A stretch of 64,000 nucleotides of DNA from Betaproteobacteria bacterium Ga0077526 (GCA_001464765.1 LNDV01000029.1:186001-250000); one strand, 5' to 3'; numbered from the stretch's first letter, positions 16,333-25,601 are shown. Numbers and translations are program-made. The notes: generated by a model from the letters alone, not told the origin.

Positions 16333-17693
16333 GCACTCGGATGCGCTTCATGTTCGCGGGCAGTCGTGCCCGCCCCGTCTGGCGACGTCTCGGAACTGTT
16401 GGCGCCGTGGCCGCCGCCTTGTTTCTGGCCGGCTGCGGGGAAACGGCGAAACTGTCCGTGGCAGAGGGCACCGGCCCCCATCCGGCATTGCCACCTCCCA
16501 ACAGCACACTCGTTCCGACGGTCAACATCGCGCCGGCAATCGGTTGGCCGCGCGGAATGTCGCCGCACCCGGCGGCAGGGACTCGCGTCGAAGCCTTCGC
16601 AAGAGGACTGGATCACCCCCGATGGATGCTGGTGCTGCCCAACGGCGATGTGCTGGTGGCCGAAACCAATGCGCCACCCAAGCCGGATGACGGGAAAGGC
16701 ATCAGGGGGTGGGTGATGAGCCTCGTAATGAAGCGCGCGGGCGCCGGTGTGCCCAGCGCGAACCGCATCACCCTGCTGCGTGATGCCGACGGCGACGGGA
16801 CGGCCGAAGTGCGTTCGGTGCTGCTCTCCGGGCTCAATTCGCCGTTCGGCATGGCGCTGATCGGTGACCGGCTCTTCGTGGCCAATGCGGATGCGGTGCT
16901 GAGCTTTCCGTACAAGACGGGCGATACCGTCATCCAGGGTTCCGGAACGAAGCTGGTGGACCTGCCCGGCGGGCCGATCAACCACCACTGGACGAAGAAC
17001 CTGCTGGCCAGCGCGGACGGCCGCAAGCTCTATGTGAGCGTGGGCTCGAACAGCAATGTCGCCGAGCGTGGCATGGCAGTCGAGAGCGGCCGGGCAGCAA
17101 TCTGGGAAGTTGACGTCGCGACCGGTGCTCATCGGGTCTATGCCAGCGGCCTGCGCAATCCGGTGGGCATGGCATGGAGCAGTGATGGAGCGACGCTCTG
17201 GACAGTGGTGAACGAACGCGACGGGCTCGGCAGCGACCTCGTGCCGGACTACCTGACCTCGGTACGTGAGGGAGCGTTCTATGGCTGGCCCTACAGTTAC
17301 TACGGCCCGCATGTAGACGCGCGGGTCGAGCCCCCACAGCCGGCTCTGGTGGCCAGCGCGGTGGTACCCGACTACGCGCTGGGACCGCACACTGCCTCGC
17401 TCGGCCTGGCCTCGTCGGCAGGCAATCGCCTGCCTGCGCCCTTCGAAACGGGCATGTTCGTCGGCCAGCACGGGTCCTGGAACCGCAAGCCCTACAGCGG
17501 CTACAAGGTCGTGTTCGTGCCGTTTCGCGATGGCAAGCCGGCCGGGGTGCCCTTGGATGTGCTGACAGGTTTCCTCAACGACAGTGGCGACGCCATGGGC
17601 AGGCCGGTGGGTGTGGTGATCGACAAGCAGGGCGCGCTGCTGGTGGCCGACGACGTGGGTAACGTCATCTGGCGCGTGACCGCACAGCCTTGA
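16329..17693 (+). CDS. PQQ-dependent sugar (sorbosone) dehydrogenase-like lipoprotein
   Basis: The 454-residue protein has a lipoprotein signal ([18 protein letters not shown], lipobox LAGC) and then a six-bladed propeller of the glucose/L-sorbosone dehydrogenase family: [68 protein letters not shown], and [10 protein letters not shown] at the end. Family members oxidise sugars or aldehydes in the periplasm with PQQ. No PQQ synthesis genes are nearby, so cofactor use is inferred from the family. The start overlaps the DUF2177 stop by four bases. Confidence 0.88.
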   Translation: MSTRMRFMFAGSRARPVWRRLGTVGAVAAALFLAGCGETAKLSVAEGTGPHPALPPPNSTLVPTVNIAPAIGWPRGMSPHPAAGTRVEAFARGLDHPRWMLVLPNGDVLVAETNAPPKPDDGKGIRGWVMSLVMKRAGAGVPSANRITLLRDADGDGTAEVRSVLLSGLNSPFGMALIGDRLFVANADAVLSFPYKTGDTVIQGSGTKLVDLPGGPINHHWTKNLLASADGRKLYVSVGSNSNVAERGMAVESGRAAIWEVDVATGAHRVYASGLRNPVGMAWSSDGATLWTVVNERDGLGSDLVPDYLTSVREGAFYGWPYSYYGPHVDARVEPPQPALVASAVVPDYALGPHTASLGLASSAGNRLPAPFETGMFVGQHGSWNRKPYSGYKVVFVPFRDGKPAGVPLDVLTGFLNDSGDAMGRPVGVVIDKQGALLVADDVGNVIWRVTAQP

Positions 17694-17764
17694 AGGCGCG
17701 CTGAGGCCATGCGCAGACCTCCAGACTGGCCGAGCCGAGCAGTCGTCGAAGCGCATCTGCAGTC

Positions 17765-18811
17765 ATGCGAGCGGGAGCGCGTCCGGTGAGAAGGCGAACC
17801 GGGGCATCCGCCTGGGCCGGGATCTTCGCGCGAAGCGTCGTCGCGATGACGCGGATGGCCGCGGCGTCCGGCACCCGCGCGCTCGCCAAAACACTGAAAC
17901 CTGTCTTCGCCAAACGCACGCCGCCGCCCGGTGCGGGTGCGTGGATTCCCGGTGCCGTGATGGGAGCTACCGGAGCGAGGCAATATCGGTTGTATCTCCC
18001 GCCCGGCCTTCGCATCGGCGAGCATCTGCCGCTGATGGTCATGCTTCATGGCTGCGGTCAGGACGCCGTCAGCTTTGCCGCGAGTACACGCATGAATCGG
18101 ATCGGGCTTCGAGAGCGGTTCCTGGTGCTCTATCCGGAGCAGGATCGTCTTGCCAATGCGCAACGCTGCTGGAACTGGTTCGACACCGACTCCGGTCGCG
18201 CGGCCCGCGAAGCGGCTCTGATCATGAAGGCGATCGACCAGGTCTGCCTGATGCATCCGGTAGACAAGTCGAGGGTCGCCATCGCCGGACTGTCAGCCGG
18301 TGCGAGCATGGCCGCCTTGCTGGTCACCCAGTACCCTGCGCGCTTCCAGGCAGTGGTGATGCACTCCGGTGTCCCGCCGGGTAAAGCGCACTCCACCGTG
18401 TCTGCGCTGAGCGCCATGAGGGGGCGCCGCGCGACCAAGGCTCCGAAGCTACCGTCGAGCACCTTGAAGACCGAACTGCAGCCCGACTGGCCTCCCTTGC
18501 TGGTGATCCACGGTGACGCGGATACCGTGGTCTCGCCCCAGAACGGCGAAGCCGCTGTTCAGGCTTGGGCGGACGCAACGGGGGCGAGCGCGGGACGGAC
18601 TCGAAGTGTCCAGCGCGGCAAGCGCTACCCGATGCGGGTCACGGACTTCAAGCGCAGAGGCACGACCGTCGCGACCCTCGTCGCCGTCGATCGGTTGGCG
18701 CATGCCTGGAGCGGCGGTGCAGCGAGCAAGCCGTTCAGCGACGGCAAGGGACCCGACGCGTCACGCATGGCGTGGGCGTTTGCCGCCAGGCAGTTTCGGT
18801 CCTTGGTGTAA
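17765..18811 (+). CDS. PHB depolymerase-family esterase
   Basis: The 348-residue alpha/beta hydrolase has the oxyanion region PLMVMLHGCGQDAVSFA, the nucleophile elbow GLSAGASM (Ser in GxSxG), an acid in HGDADTVVSP and the histidine in LAHAWSGG, the order seen in short-chain PHB depolymerase and feruloyl-esterase type proteins. It probably hydrolyses polyester or acyl ester bonds. The N-terminus is Arg-rich and moderately hydrophobic without a clear cleavage signal, so location is uncertain. The start at 17765 is the upstream ATG; internal starts near residue 28 remain possible. Confidence 0.8.
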   Translation: MRAGARPVRRRTGASAWAGIFARSVVAMTRMAAASGTRALAKTLKPVFAKRTPPPGAGAWIPGAVMGATGARQYRLYLPPGLRIGEHLPLMVMLHGCGQDAVSFAASTRMNRIGLRERFLVLYPEQDRLANAQRCWNWFDTDSGRAAREAALIMKAIDQVCLMHPVDKSRVAIAGLSAGASMAALLVTQYPARFQAVVMHSGVPPGKAHSTVSALSAMRGRRATKAPKLPSSTLKTELQPDWPPLLVIHGDADTVVSPQNGEAAVQAWADATGASAGRTRSVQRGKRYPMRVTDFKRRGTTVATLVAVDRLAHAWSGGAASKPFSDGKGPDASRMAWAFAARQFRSLV

Positions 18812-18972
18812 GCGATGTTCACGCAGCTCGGTTCCTTGATGGCCGACTTACACGCGTTGGTGGGCGCGCTGCGCGGGAGAACCGCCACAACCGGTCAGCG
18901 GGGAAAGGGAAGGGGTGCGCACGACGGAAACCCCTCGGCGGGGCCGTCAGCGCCCTGCGACCCGAGTTCAGC

Positions 18973-19557
18973 ATGATCCGGTTTCGCACTCGCCCGATGA
19001 TCGTTGCTGCGCTTGCCTGCTGCTTTGCGGTCGGTGGCTGCAAGTCGCTGCTGCCCAACGGCAAGACTGAAATCGTCTCGACCTGGAATAGCTACGACGA
19101 TGCGGTGAAGTCTCTATCCGCCATCGTGCCGTACCGGGCAACGCGCGACGATGTGCACCAGGAAGGGCTCGATCCGCGAAGCAATCCTGCCATCACGGTC
19201 TTGCACTTCGGCAACGTGCTGCAGCGGTTCGCGGCCGCAGCGCTGATCAAGCCGGAGGATGTCGATCCGGGAATCCGCGACTGCCTCAACGCCGGCAAGC
19301 TGTGCAGCGGCTACGCGGTCGTCGTGAAGAAGCTCGCCCAGCGCCGGGTCGGAAACTTCTGGCTGGATACCCTGAGCTTCAAGCGGGAGACGGTCACGAA
19401 GGGCTGGACGGTCGAAGCCCTGCTGATCTTCGTCGATGACAGGCTCGTCTACGCGCTGATTGGCGGGCAGCCGACCATCACCGACTTTGAAGTGCGACGC
19501 AATCCATTGGGGCCGCTGCAGGGGTGGGGAGATCAGGCGCTGAAGATCTTGCGGTAG
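18973..19557 (+). CDS. putative lipoprotein of unknown function
   Basis: The 194-residue protein begins MIRFRTRPMIVAALACCFAV and has a lipobox VGGC, so it should be lipid-anchored in the envelope. The mature part contains WNSYDDAVKSLSAIVPYRAT and later KKLAQRRVGNFWLDTLSFKR, a pattern resembling small conserved lipoproteins of unknown function. A paired Cys (RDCLNAGKLCSGY) may form a disulfide. It lies 161 bases after the esterase gene. Longer in-frame extensions cover the end of the esterase gene and were rejected. Confidence 0.75.
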   Translation: MIRFRTRPMIVAALACCFAVGGCKSLLPNGKTEIVSTWNSYDDAVKSLSAIVPYRATRDDVHQEGLDPRSNPAITVLHFGNVLQRFAAAALIKPEDVDPGIRDCLNAGKLCSGYAVVVKKLAQRRVGNFWLDTLSFKRETVTKGWTVEALLIFVDDRLVYALIGGQPTITDFEVRRNPLGPLQGWGDQALKILR

Positions 19558-19583
19558 CGGATCGTCCCCACGAGTCGAGCAAG

Positions 19584-19730
19584 TTACGCGCGCTGGCGCT
19601 GAATGACGCGAAGCAGGACCACGACGACGGCGACGACCAGCAGCACGTGGATCAGTCCGCCCATGGTGGTGGAAGTCACCAGGCCCAGAATCCAGAGGAT
19701 GACCAGTACGACGGCAACGGTTTCGAGCAT
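19584..19730 (-). CDS. Lmo0937-family small membrane protein
   Basis: The 48-residue protein starts MLETVAVVLVILWILGLVTS and has two membrane helices separated by TTMGGLIH, ending RVIQRQRA. This matches the small Lmo0937-type membrane protein family, often found beside CsbD and BON stress genes. GGGAGAA lies about seven bases before the ATG. Function is unknown. It is convergent with the lipoprotein gene. Confidence 0.8.
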   Translation of the reverse strand: MLETVAVVLVILWILGLVTSTTMGGLIHVLLVVAVVVVLLRVIQRQRA

Positions 19731-19876
19731 GGCATTTCTCCCTTGTCAGGCGCTACGGTGGAGATGGCGACGGCAAGGGCCATCTGCGCGGCGCATGTGG
19801 CGCGGCAGTCTTCAGAGCTTCCGCGCAATCGAGCGCACGTGAGCTCGGCGCACCGCTACGAGCTTTTCTCGGGTTC

Positions 19877-19894
19877 GAGGCGTCGCAACGCCTC
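19877..19894 (-). terminator. short hairpin downstream of CsbD gene
   Basis: GAGGCGT-CGCA-ACGCCTC is a perfect seven-base stem 20 bases past the stop of the minus-strand CsbD gene. No T-run follows, so termination is likely but not certain. Confidence 0.4.
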
Positions 19895-19913
19895 ATCCCC
19901 GGGAGAGTGACGA

Positions 19914-20147
19914 TCAGTTGTGTTTCTTCGTTTCCGTGAACCACGATTCGTTCGCCGTGTTTTCCCAGGCGGTGAGCTGCTTCTCGGCCTCGTCCTTGGC
20001 GATGCCGTAGACCTCCTGGATCTTGCCGGCGAGCTGGTCGCGGCGCCCGGCGATGACATCCAGATCGTCGTCGGTCAGCTTGCCCCACTGTTCCTTGGCC
20101 TTGCCGGTGGCCTGCTTCCAGTTGCCTTGAATGCGGTCCCAATTCAT
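19914..20147 (-). CDS. CsbD family stress protein (copy 2)
   Basis: The 77-residue protein starts MNWDRIQGNWKQATGKAKEQ and continues with WGKLTDDDLDVIAGRRDQLAGKIQ, the longer YjbJ-type CsbD form of proteobacteria. It is a soluble general stress protein without a known reaction. GGGAGA lies six bases before the ATG. It lies directly downstream of the BON-domain lipoprotein gene, 58 bases away on the same strand, and probably shares its promoter. Confidence 0.9.
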   Translation of the reverse strand: MNWDRIQGNWKQATGKAKEQWGKLTDDDLDVIAGRRDQLAGKIQEVYGIAKDEAEKQLTAWENTANESWFTETKKHN

Positions 20148-20205
20148 GTCGATCTCCCTTCAGAGTGGTAAGTGATAGCTCGATGGTGGCCAGCTGTGCT
20201 GGCGA

Positions 20206-20520
20206 TTACGGCTTGACGACGATGTGGTTCGTGACGGACTTCACGCCCTTGACGCTGCTGGCAATGGACTCCGCGGTTGTCTTCTCCGTATCGTTCTTCG
20301 CGAACCCGGAGAGCATCACGACGCCCTTGAGCGTCTCGACGCTGATGCTCGACGCGTCGACTTGCTTGTTGCCAACGAAGCGGCCCTTGACCTGCGAGGT
20401 GATGCTGGTGTCGTCCACATAGCCACCGACGGACTCCTGTCCGCGCGAAACGGCGCAGGCGGAGAGGGAGCCGAGGGCAGCGACGGTGAGGAGCGTGGCG
20501 ATCGTGGTTCGGAAGTTCAT
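20206..20520 (-). CDS. BON domain lipoprotein
   Basis: The 104-residue protein has a lipoprotein signal (MNFRTTIATLLTVAALGSLSAC) and one BON domain: DDTSITSQVKGRFVGNKQVD, ISVETLKGVVMLSGFA and VKGVKSVTNHIVVKP. BON domains bind phospholipid or envelope components, as in OsmY and DolP, and help membrane integrity under osmotic stress. It heads a minus-strand pair with a CsbD gene. The ATG at 20520 is the natural start, beginning the signal peptide. Confidence 0.88.
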   Translation of the reverse strand: MNFRTTIATLLTVAALGSLSACAVSRGQESVGGYVDDTSITSQVKGRFVGNKQVDASSISVETLKGVVMLSGFAKNDTEKTTAESIASSVKGVKSVTNHIVVKP

Positions 20521-21063
20521 GGTGTGACTCCAATAGATGAAAGTGGGGGCAGGCAGGCTCGGTCGTCTGGCACCCGCCGTCGCGCGCAGATGCGCGCTTG
20601 AGCATCACGAACGGCGCGGTGCCCGATAGGTTCTCCTGCGCACGGATGGCGATTCAGCTTTGGCTCGATAGTGCAGTGCACGCGGAGTCAGACGGCCGAC
20701 GCCTTCCATGACTCCCATGTTGACCCTGGCTTCTCGAACGATCTGTTCGGCAGCGCACATGCCAGCGGCACGCTCACGGGTGCACTTGGATCAGTCGGCG
20801 ACGGCGATGCAGACCGGGTGAACGATGAGCGACGCGCGCGCAGAGCTGGTCGCCATCCGATGGCGGTCAGTACGACGGCGCGCGATCACGCTCAGCAGTT
20901 CTGCCAGTGGAAGCGCTCCCCTCAATCGAGAAAACGTTTGACCTTCGTCAACGATGTTCTCGAGCGGTGGCACACACTCTTCCCATTGCACAGTAGATCG
21001 GGGCATCGCAGCGCGACGCCTTCCTCTGCGCTATTGACCAACAAGAACTCGGGAGACTATGAG
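20521..21063. other. long divergent intergenic region
   Basis: This 543-base stretch separates the BON gene from a PEP-CTERM gene on the plus strand. An open frame runs through it from 20671 into the PEP-CTERM gene, but its translation is not signal-like and ends where a clear signal peptide begins at 21064, so I regard it as non-coding. It holds a GC-rich dyad near 20582-20598 (GCGCGCAGATGCGCGC) and a longer imperfect dyad at 20926-20963. Confidence 0.5.
20926..20963. promoter_or_regulatory. 38-bp imperfect dyad upstream of PEP-CTERM gene
   Basis: TCGAGAA (20926-20932) pairs with TTCTCGA (20957-20963), and inside it CGTTTGAC pairs with GTCAACG around CTTC. It lies about 100 bases before the PEP-CTERM start and may be a regulator-binding site. 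Confidence 0.45.
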
Positions 21064-21891
21064 ATGAGACCTACTACGAAGAGCCTTCATACCTTTGGCG
21101 TTCTCGCCTTGCTGGTGGGCGCGTTCAGTCAGCCCGCAGAAGCCGGTCTGGCCTTCACGGACTTCAGCGACGTTAGTGCATTGAATCTGGTGGGAAACGC
21201 AGCGCAGTCCGGCACCGCCCTGCGCCTCACGCCTTCGCTGCTCAGCCAGACTGGCGCCGCCTGGTACGGCTCTCAGATCGCTGTCGGCGGCGGCTTTACG
21301 ACGGACTTCACATTCCGGATCAGCAATCTTCAGAACACCGGCTCGGATGGCTTCACGTTTGCCGTGCAAAACTCGAGCGGAACGGCGATGGGACTCGGTG
21401 GTGGTGACGTCGGCTATGGAGGCATTGCCAACAGCGTCGCGGTGAAGTTCGACACGCATCAGAACGGCGGGGAACCAATGGCGCCCTTCGTGAGCGTCCA
21501 GGCGGGCGGGAACGCGTCGGCTTCCGGAGCACTGGCGACGGCGGCCAGCATTCCGAACATCAAGGACACGGCTGTCCACACCGCAAGAATTCAGTACGCG
21601 CCGGGGACGATGACGGTCTTCCTCGACAACATGAGTACCCCGGTGCTCAACGTGTCACTGCTGCTGTCGTCGTTGATCTCGTTGAATGACGGTGAAGCTT
21701 ACGTCGGCTTCACCGCGGCGACGGGCGGCGGGTTCGAGAATCACGACATTCTTTCGTGGAGTGTCACTTCGGTACCGGAGCCGGGGACGCTGGCGCTGGT
21801 GGGCGCCATGGTCCTGGTGGGCGCCAGGCGGTCTTGGGGGAAGGGGCAGCGCCGAGAAAGCGCGCTACTCGATTCGTTGCGCGCGTCCTGA
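21064..21891 (+). CDS. PEP-CTERM protein with L-type lectin-like domain
   Basis: The 275-residue protein has a signal peptide (MRPTTKSLHTFGVLALLVGA, cleavage near AEA) and a concanavalin-like/L-type lectin region: ALRLTPSLLSQTGAAWY, DGFTFAVQNSSGTAMGLGGG, NSVAVKFDTHQNGGEP, and VYVGFTAATGGGFE-like AYVGFTAATGGGFENHDIL. The C-terminus has SVPEPGT, a hydrophobic segment and basic GARRSWGKGQRR, but then a further tail of about ten residues, longer than usual for PEP-CTERM proteins. It is probably a secreted carbohydrate-binding surface protein. GGGAG lies upstream of ATG 21064. Confidence 0.85.
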   Translation: MRPTTKSLHTFGVLALLVGAFSQPAEAGLAFTDFSDVSALNLVGNAAQSGTALRLTPSLLSQTGAAWYGSQIAVGGGFTTDFTFRISNLQNTGSDGFTFAVQNSSGTAMGLGGGDVGYGGIANSVAVKFDTHQNGGEPMAPFVSVQAGGNASASGALATAASIPNIKDTAVHTARIQYAPGTMTVFLDNMSTPVLNVSLLLSSLISLNDGEAYVGFTAATGGGFENHDILSWSVTSVPEPGTLALVGAMVLVGARRSWGKGQRRESALLDSLRAS

Positions 21892-21904
21892 CCGGGTGGC
21901 GGGT

Positions 21905-21932
21905 GCGGGCGCCGATCAGTGGCGGCGCCCGC
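21905..21932. terminator. bidirectional hairpin terminator
   Basis: GCGGGCGCC and GGCGCCCGC form a nine-base perfect stem between the convergent PEP-CTERM and ilvD stops. A short GCTTTCG follows on the plus strand. Confidence 0.6.
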
Positions 21933-21954
21933 GCTTTCGTAGGTGGATGAACTA

Positions 21955-23661
21955 CTACCGCTTCGGCAGATCCGTCACCGCCCCCACTGACGCATTCGAC
22001 ACGAGGCGCGCGTACTTGGCGAGGACGCCCGTGGTGTATCGCGGTGCCGGGGCCTGCCAGTTGGCAAGGCGTTCGCCGATCTGGGCCTCGGTGAGTTCCA
22101 CGTCCAGGCGACGGTTCTCGACGTCGATGACGATCGGGTCGCCGTCCTGCAGCGCGGCGATCGGCCCGCGCTCCGCAGCCTCGGGGACGATGTGGCCGAT
22201 GACGAACCCGCGCGTCGCGCCGGAGAAACGCCCGTCGGTGATGAGAGCAACCGTTTCGCCCAGCCCCGCGCCCTGGATCGCGCCCGTGACCAGCTGCATC
22301 TCGCGCATGCCGGGCCCGCCGATGGGGCCTTCGTAGCGCAGCACCATCACGTCACCGTGCTGGATGCGGCCCGCCTTGATGGCATGGAAGGCTTCCTCTT
22401 CGGAGTTGAATACCTTCGCCGGGCCGCGGTGCACGGCCTTCTTCTGTCCGGACACCTTGATGACGCAGCCGCCGGGTGCGAGCGTGCCGCGCAGGATGGC
22501 CAAGCCGCCCTCGGGCTTGAGCTCCTGCCCGAAGGGCTTGATCACATCCTGCCCGGGCGTCTCCTCACCGAGGGCGATCTCCTCACCGAGAGTGCGCCCG
22601 CTCACAGTCTTCTCTTCCGGGTGCAGCAGGCCGGCCTGCACGAGGCGCTTGCCCACTACGGCCATGCCGCCGGCCTCGAACATTTCCGGGGCGGTGTAGG
22701 TGCCCCACGGCCGCATGTCCGCCACCACGGGAGTGCGGCGGGAGATGCGGTCGAAGTCCTCGAGCGAGAGCTCGACGCCGAAGTCGTGCGCGGTCGCGAG
22801 CAGATGGAGCACGGCGTTGGTGGAGCCGCCCGTGGCCATCACGCCGGTGATGGCGTTCTCGAAGCTGCGGCGGTTGACGAGGGAGCGGGGCGTGACGCCC
22901 TTGCGGAGCAGGTCCATCACGAGCTTGCCGGATTCGAAGGCGACATCGACCTTGCCGGGGTGAAGTGCCGGCACGTCATTGAAGCCCATGGGAGACAGGC
23001 CGAGCATCGCGTAGGCCGTGGCCATCGTGTTGGCGGTGAACTGGCCGCCGCAGGCGCCGGCGGCGGGACACGCGTGGTCCTCGACGTCCTTGAACTCCTC
23101 GGCGTTGATGCGGCCCGCGTTGAAGGCGCCGATCGACTCATACGCATCCTGGATCGTGAGCTTGCGGTCCGCGAACATGCTGTTGGGCTTGTGGCATCGG
23201 CCGCTGGCGATGGAGCCGCTGTACAGCGTGAGCCCGGGGATGTCGAGCCGGCCCAGTACCATCGCCATGGCGGGGATGGTCTTGTCGCAACCGGAGATGG
23301 TGACGATGGCGTCCAGCATGTGGCCGCGGGCGACCATCTCGACCGAGTCGGCGATGATCTCGCGGCTCACCAGCGAGGTCTTCATGCCTTCCGTGCCAGT
23401 CGTGATGCCGTCGTTGATGGCGACCGTGTTGATCTCCAGCGGCGTGCCGCCTGCAGCGCGGATGCCGTCCATCACACGCTGCGCCAGTTCCCGATGGTTG
23501 AGGTTGCAGGGCATGGTGCCGATCCAGCAATGCGCCACGCCGATCTGCGGCTTCGCCATGTCGTCGTCGGTGAAGCCGGCCGCTTTCATCATGGCGCGCG
23601 CCACCGCCCGGTCGGGGCCCTCGAAAAGGGGGCGGCTCTTGTGTCTCGGGTCGAAGGTCAT
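21955..23661 (-). CDS. ilvD: dihydroxy-acid dehydratase
   Basis: The 568-residue enzyme dehydrates 2,3-dihydroxy-isovalerate and -methylvalerate to the 2-oxo acids of valine and isoleucine synthesis. Iron-sulfur and active-site signatures are present: [48 protein letters not shown], and the C-terminal [17 protein letters not shown]. Length is normal for the family. It lies 54 bases downstream of an SDR gene on the same strand; the other ilv genes are not in the window. Confidence 0.95.
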   Translation of the reverse strand: MTFDPRHKSRPLFEGPDRAVARAMMKAAGFTDDDMAKPQIGVAHCWIGTMPCNLNHRELAQRVMDGIRAAGGTPLEINTVAINDGITTGTEGMKTSLVSREIIADSVEMVARGHMLDAIVTISGCDKTIPAMAMVLGRLDIPGLTLYSGSIASGRCHKPNSMFADRKLTIQDAYESIGAFNAGRINAEEFKDVEDHACPAAGACGGQFTANTMATAYAMLGLSPMGFNDVPALHPGKVDVAFESGKLVMDLLRKGVTPRSLVNRRSFENAITGVMATGGSTNAVLHLLATAHDFGVELSLEDFDRISRRTPVVADMRPWGTYTAPEMFEAGGMAVVGKRLVQAGLLHPEEKTVSGRTLGEEIALGEETPGQDVIKPFGQELKPEGGLAILRGTLAPGGCVIKVSGQKKAVHRGPAKVFNSEEEAFHAIKAGRIQHGDVMVLRYEGPIGGPGMREMQLVTGAIQGAGLGETVALITDGRFSGATRGFVIGHIVPEAAERGPIAALQDGDPIVIDVENRRLDVELTEAQIGERLANWQAPAPRYTTGVLAKYARLVSNASVGAVTDLPKR

Positions 23662-23715
23662 TGCAGTTCTTCCGTGTCGTAGGGATTGAGAATTGTAGTG
23701 TGGGTACCGGCGCCG

Positions 23716-24471
23716 TCACGCGCCCAGAAGCTGGCCGCCATCCACGCAGAGCGTCTGCCCGGTGATCCAGTTGGCCAAAGGCGACGCGAGGAACACCACG
23801 GCACTCGCGACCTCCTCCGGCGTGCCCATCCGGCCTGCGGGCAGGCTCCGGACAATGGCCTCGTAGAGCTGCGGCGCGGACGTCTTGCGCTGCTCCCACA
23901 GGCCACCCGGAAACTCGATGGAGCCCGGAGCCACGCAATTGACGCGAACGCCCTTGCGGGCGAGCAGCGCCGCCTGCGAGGCGGTGTATTGGATCACGGC
24001 GGCCTTCACGGCTGCGTAGGCGGGTGTTCGCGCGGAGGCGCGGAAACCCGAGATGGACGAGACATTGACGATCGCGCCTGCGCCCGCCGCCAGCAGGAAA
24101 GGCTCGGCCGCCGTGGAAGCGCGAACAGTGGCCATCAGGTCTACATCGAACCCGACCTTCCACGCCGTCTCGTCGTTGCCGACACCGAAGCCGGATGCAT
24201 TGTTGATCAGGACGTCGATGCCGCCGAGCGCGGCGGCCGCTGCCGGGATGTAGGCGTCGATATCGGCGGCATTGGCGAGGTCGCAAGCGGTCGCATGAGC
24301 CTGAACGCCGCAGGACGCCAACTCCGCGAGCACGCTGTCCAGGGCGTCACGCCCGCGAGCGCAGACCGAAACCGAAGCCCCGCAACGGGCAAACGCCAAA
24401 GCAATGGCGCGGCCGATGCCACGGCTGCCGCCGCAGACCACCACCCGCTTCCCGCTGAAATCGATGTTCAT
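23716..24471 (-). CDS. SDR family oxidoreductase
   Basis: The 251-residue classical short-chain dehydrogenase has GGSRGIGRAIAL (cofactor), LINNASGFGVG, IVNVSSISGF (catalytic Ser) and TPAYAAVKAAVIQY (Tyr-x-x-x-Lys), plus the C-terminal NWITGQTLCVDGG. It would oxidise or reduce an alcohol/ketone with NAD(P); the substrate is unknown. ATG 24471 was preferred because GGAGG is about eleven bases upstream, while the in-frame TTG at 24480 almost touches that site. It is followed by ilvD and may be in one operon with it. Unlike the SDR at 5183, the catalytic tyrosine is intact. Confidence 0.85.
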   Translation of the reverse strand: MNIDFSGKRVVVCGGSRGIGRAIALAFARCGASVSVCARGRDALDSVLAELASCGVQAHATACDLANAADIDAYIPAAAAALGGIDVLINNASGFGVGNDETAWKVGFDVDLMATVRASTAAEPFLLAAGAGAIVNVSSISGFRASARTPAYAAVKAAVIQYTASQAALLARKGVRVNCVAPGSIEFPGGLWEQRKTSAPQLYEAIVRSLPAGRMGTPEEVASAVVFLASPLANWITGQTLCVDGGQLLGA

Positions 24472-24844
24472 TGCTGTCAAATCCTCCCCGCCGCCCCTGT
24501 GCCGGGGCGGGCGTCACACCCCGCCGGGCGAAGGCCTGCGGCAGAGGGTCAGGAGAGGATGGTACTGCACGGCGGAGGTTTCTCGGATGGGCGCCCTGCC
24601 TTCGTCCGTGACCCCTTACGCTACCGCGAAAGTGGTGGACGAATGACGAGAAGTGCCGACGATAGAAGAGGGCATCCCAGATGTGACCTGCCAGGCACAC
24701 ATCTGGGAGCTTCAAGATGGAAGGACCAGGTAGACCAAATCACACGATGCTGTGGCCGAGATGCGATGCGGCGGCAATGCCTAAGTGCAGTTCTCAAGAC
24801 AAGCGCCGAGGTGCTGATCTGCTGCGCACCATGAAGCGGGGACG
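24472..24844. other. intergenic region with inverted repeat
   Basis: About 370 bases with no supportable gene. It holds the SDR ribosome site (GGAGG, 24482-24488 on the minus strand) and a perfect inverted repeat at 24676-24707. The composition from about 24600 on is less GC-rich than the flanking core genes, marking the edge of the PEP-CTERM region. Confidence 0.45.
24676..24707. repeat. inverted repeat, possible terminator
   Basis: CCCAGATGTG and CACATCTGGG form a ten-base perfect stem around a 12-base loop. It lies 138 bases past the stop of the minus-strand PEP-CTERM-like gene, so it may terminate that transcript, though no T-run follows. Confidence 0.45.
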
Positions 24845-25465
24845 TCAGCGCGTGCCTTTGCGATAGAGAACAAGAGCGAGGAACCCTGCGCCGAATAGCG
24901 GGAGCGTATCGACTTCGGGGACCGGCGAGGCCATCAAGGACACCGCATCGAAGTTCGCTTGCCGACCAAGAGGCTGGAATCGGATCTCAATGGGCTTGCC
25001 TACCGCGCTATCGTTCTGACCGGACGTGTAACTCACCGTCGACTTCAAGAACGACCCGGCGCCCGGCAAGAGGCTGCCGTTATCGGCGGCAAGCAATTGG
25101 CCTCCAGCCCGAAGCTCAATCACGTATCCCGGAATAAGCAAATCAAGTCGACGGCCTACATACACGGACAGCTCGTACTTGGTACTCGCCTCAACGGTAG
25201 CCGTCAGGACCTGCGAAATCCATGTGCCACTGGAGTTGCTGTAGGCGACGTTGTCCCCTTCCGGCACCAATCCGTTCGGGTATGAACGAGGGCTGGGGTC
25301 GAACGTGCCAGTGTCTCCCTCGACGCTCCATCCCGGAATGGTAAACGTGAAGTCCCCATCTACCAGATCCAAACTCTCGAATCCTGGATTGACAATCGAA
25401 AGGTTTCCGGCGTGAGCGGCGCTGCCGAAAGCGAGAATCGCGACTGCAAGAGTCAGCTTCTTCAT
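24845..25465 (-). CDS. PEP-CTERM-like exported protein (variant PEV motif)
   Basis: The 206-residue protein starts MKKLTLAVAILAFGSAAHA, a clear signal peptide, and continues GNLSIVNPGFESLDLVDGDF, the opening of a carbohydrate-binding-like beta domain (NPGFE..W pattern). The C-terminus is VPEVDTLPLFGAGFLALVLY then RKGTR: a PEP-CTERM-like tripartite end in which the usual Pro-Glu-Pro is Pro-Glu-Val. The ATG at 25465 was chosen because it starts the signal peptide directly; the in-frame start at 25489 adds eight polar residues. It is in a cluster of PEP-CTERM genes. Confidence 0.75.
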   Translation of the reverse strand: MKKLTLAVAILAFGSAAHAGNLSIVNPGFESLDLVDGDFTFTIPGWSVEGDTGTFDPSPRSYPNGLVPEGDNVAYSNSSGTWISQVLTATVEASTKYELSVYVGRRLDLLIPGYVIELRAGGQLLAADNGSLLPGAGSFLKSTVSYTSGQNDSAVGKPIEIRFQPLGRQANFDAVSLMASPVPEVDTLPLFGAGFLALVLYRKGTR

Positions 25466-25559
25466 GGTTCTGCCGTCTCCCGATTGCAAGAAAGCATTTC
25501 GAAAGATTGGCGACGCAGAGGCCTGTGATGAACGCTGGGTGGCCGGGTTCGGGGCCGAA

Positions 25560-25588
25560 GGTTTCGTGCGGTGCCTCGCAGCGAAACC
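25560..25588 (-). terminator. hairpin downstream of PEP-CTERM gene
   Basis: GGTTTCGTGCG pairs with CGCAGCGAAACC with one bulged base. It starts about 13 bases past the stop of the minus-strand PEP-CTERM gene at 25602. Confidence 0.5.
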
Positions 25589-25601
25589 GTTCTACCAGCG
25601 C

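Noticed and set aside
20965..20990. Sigma-54 promoter upstream of the PEP-CTERM gene (TGGCAC near 20968)
   Set aside because: TGGCAC is present but the -12 GC at the required spacing is TC, so the match fails.
20671..21063. N-terminal extension of the lectin-like PEP-CTERM protein
   Set aside because: A clean signal peptide begins at 21064, and the extension is not signal-like or conserved-looking.
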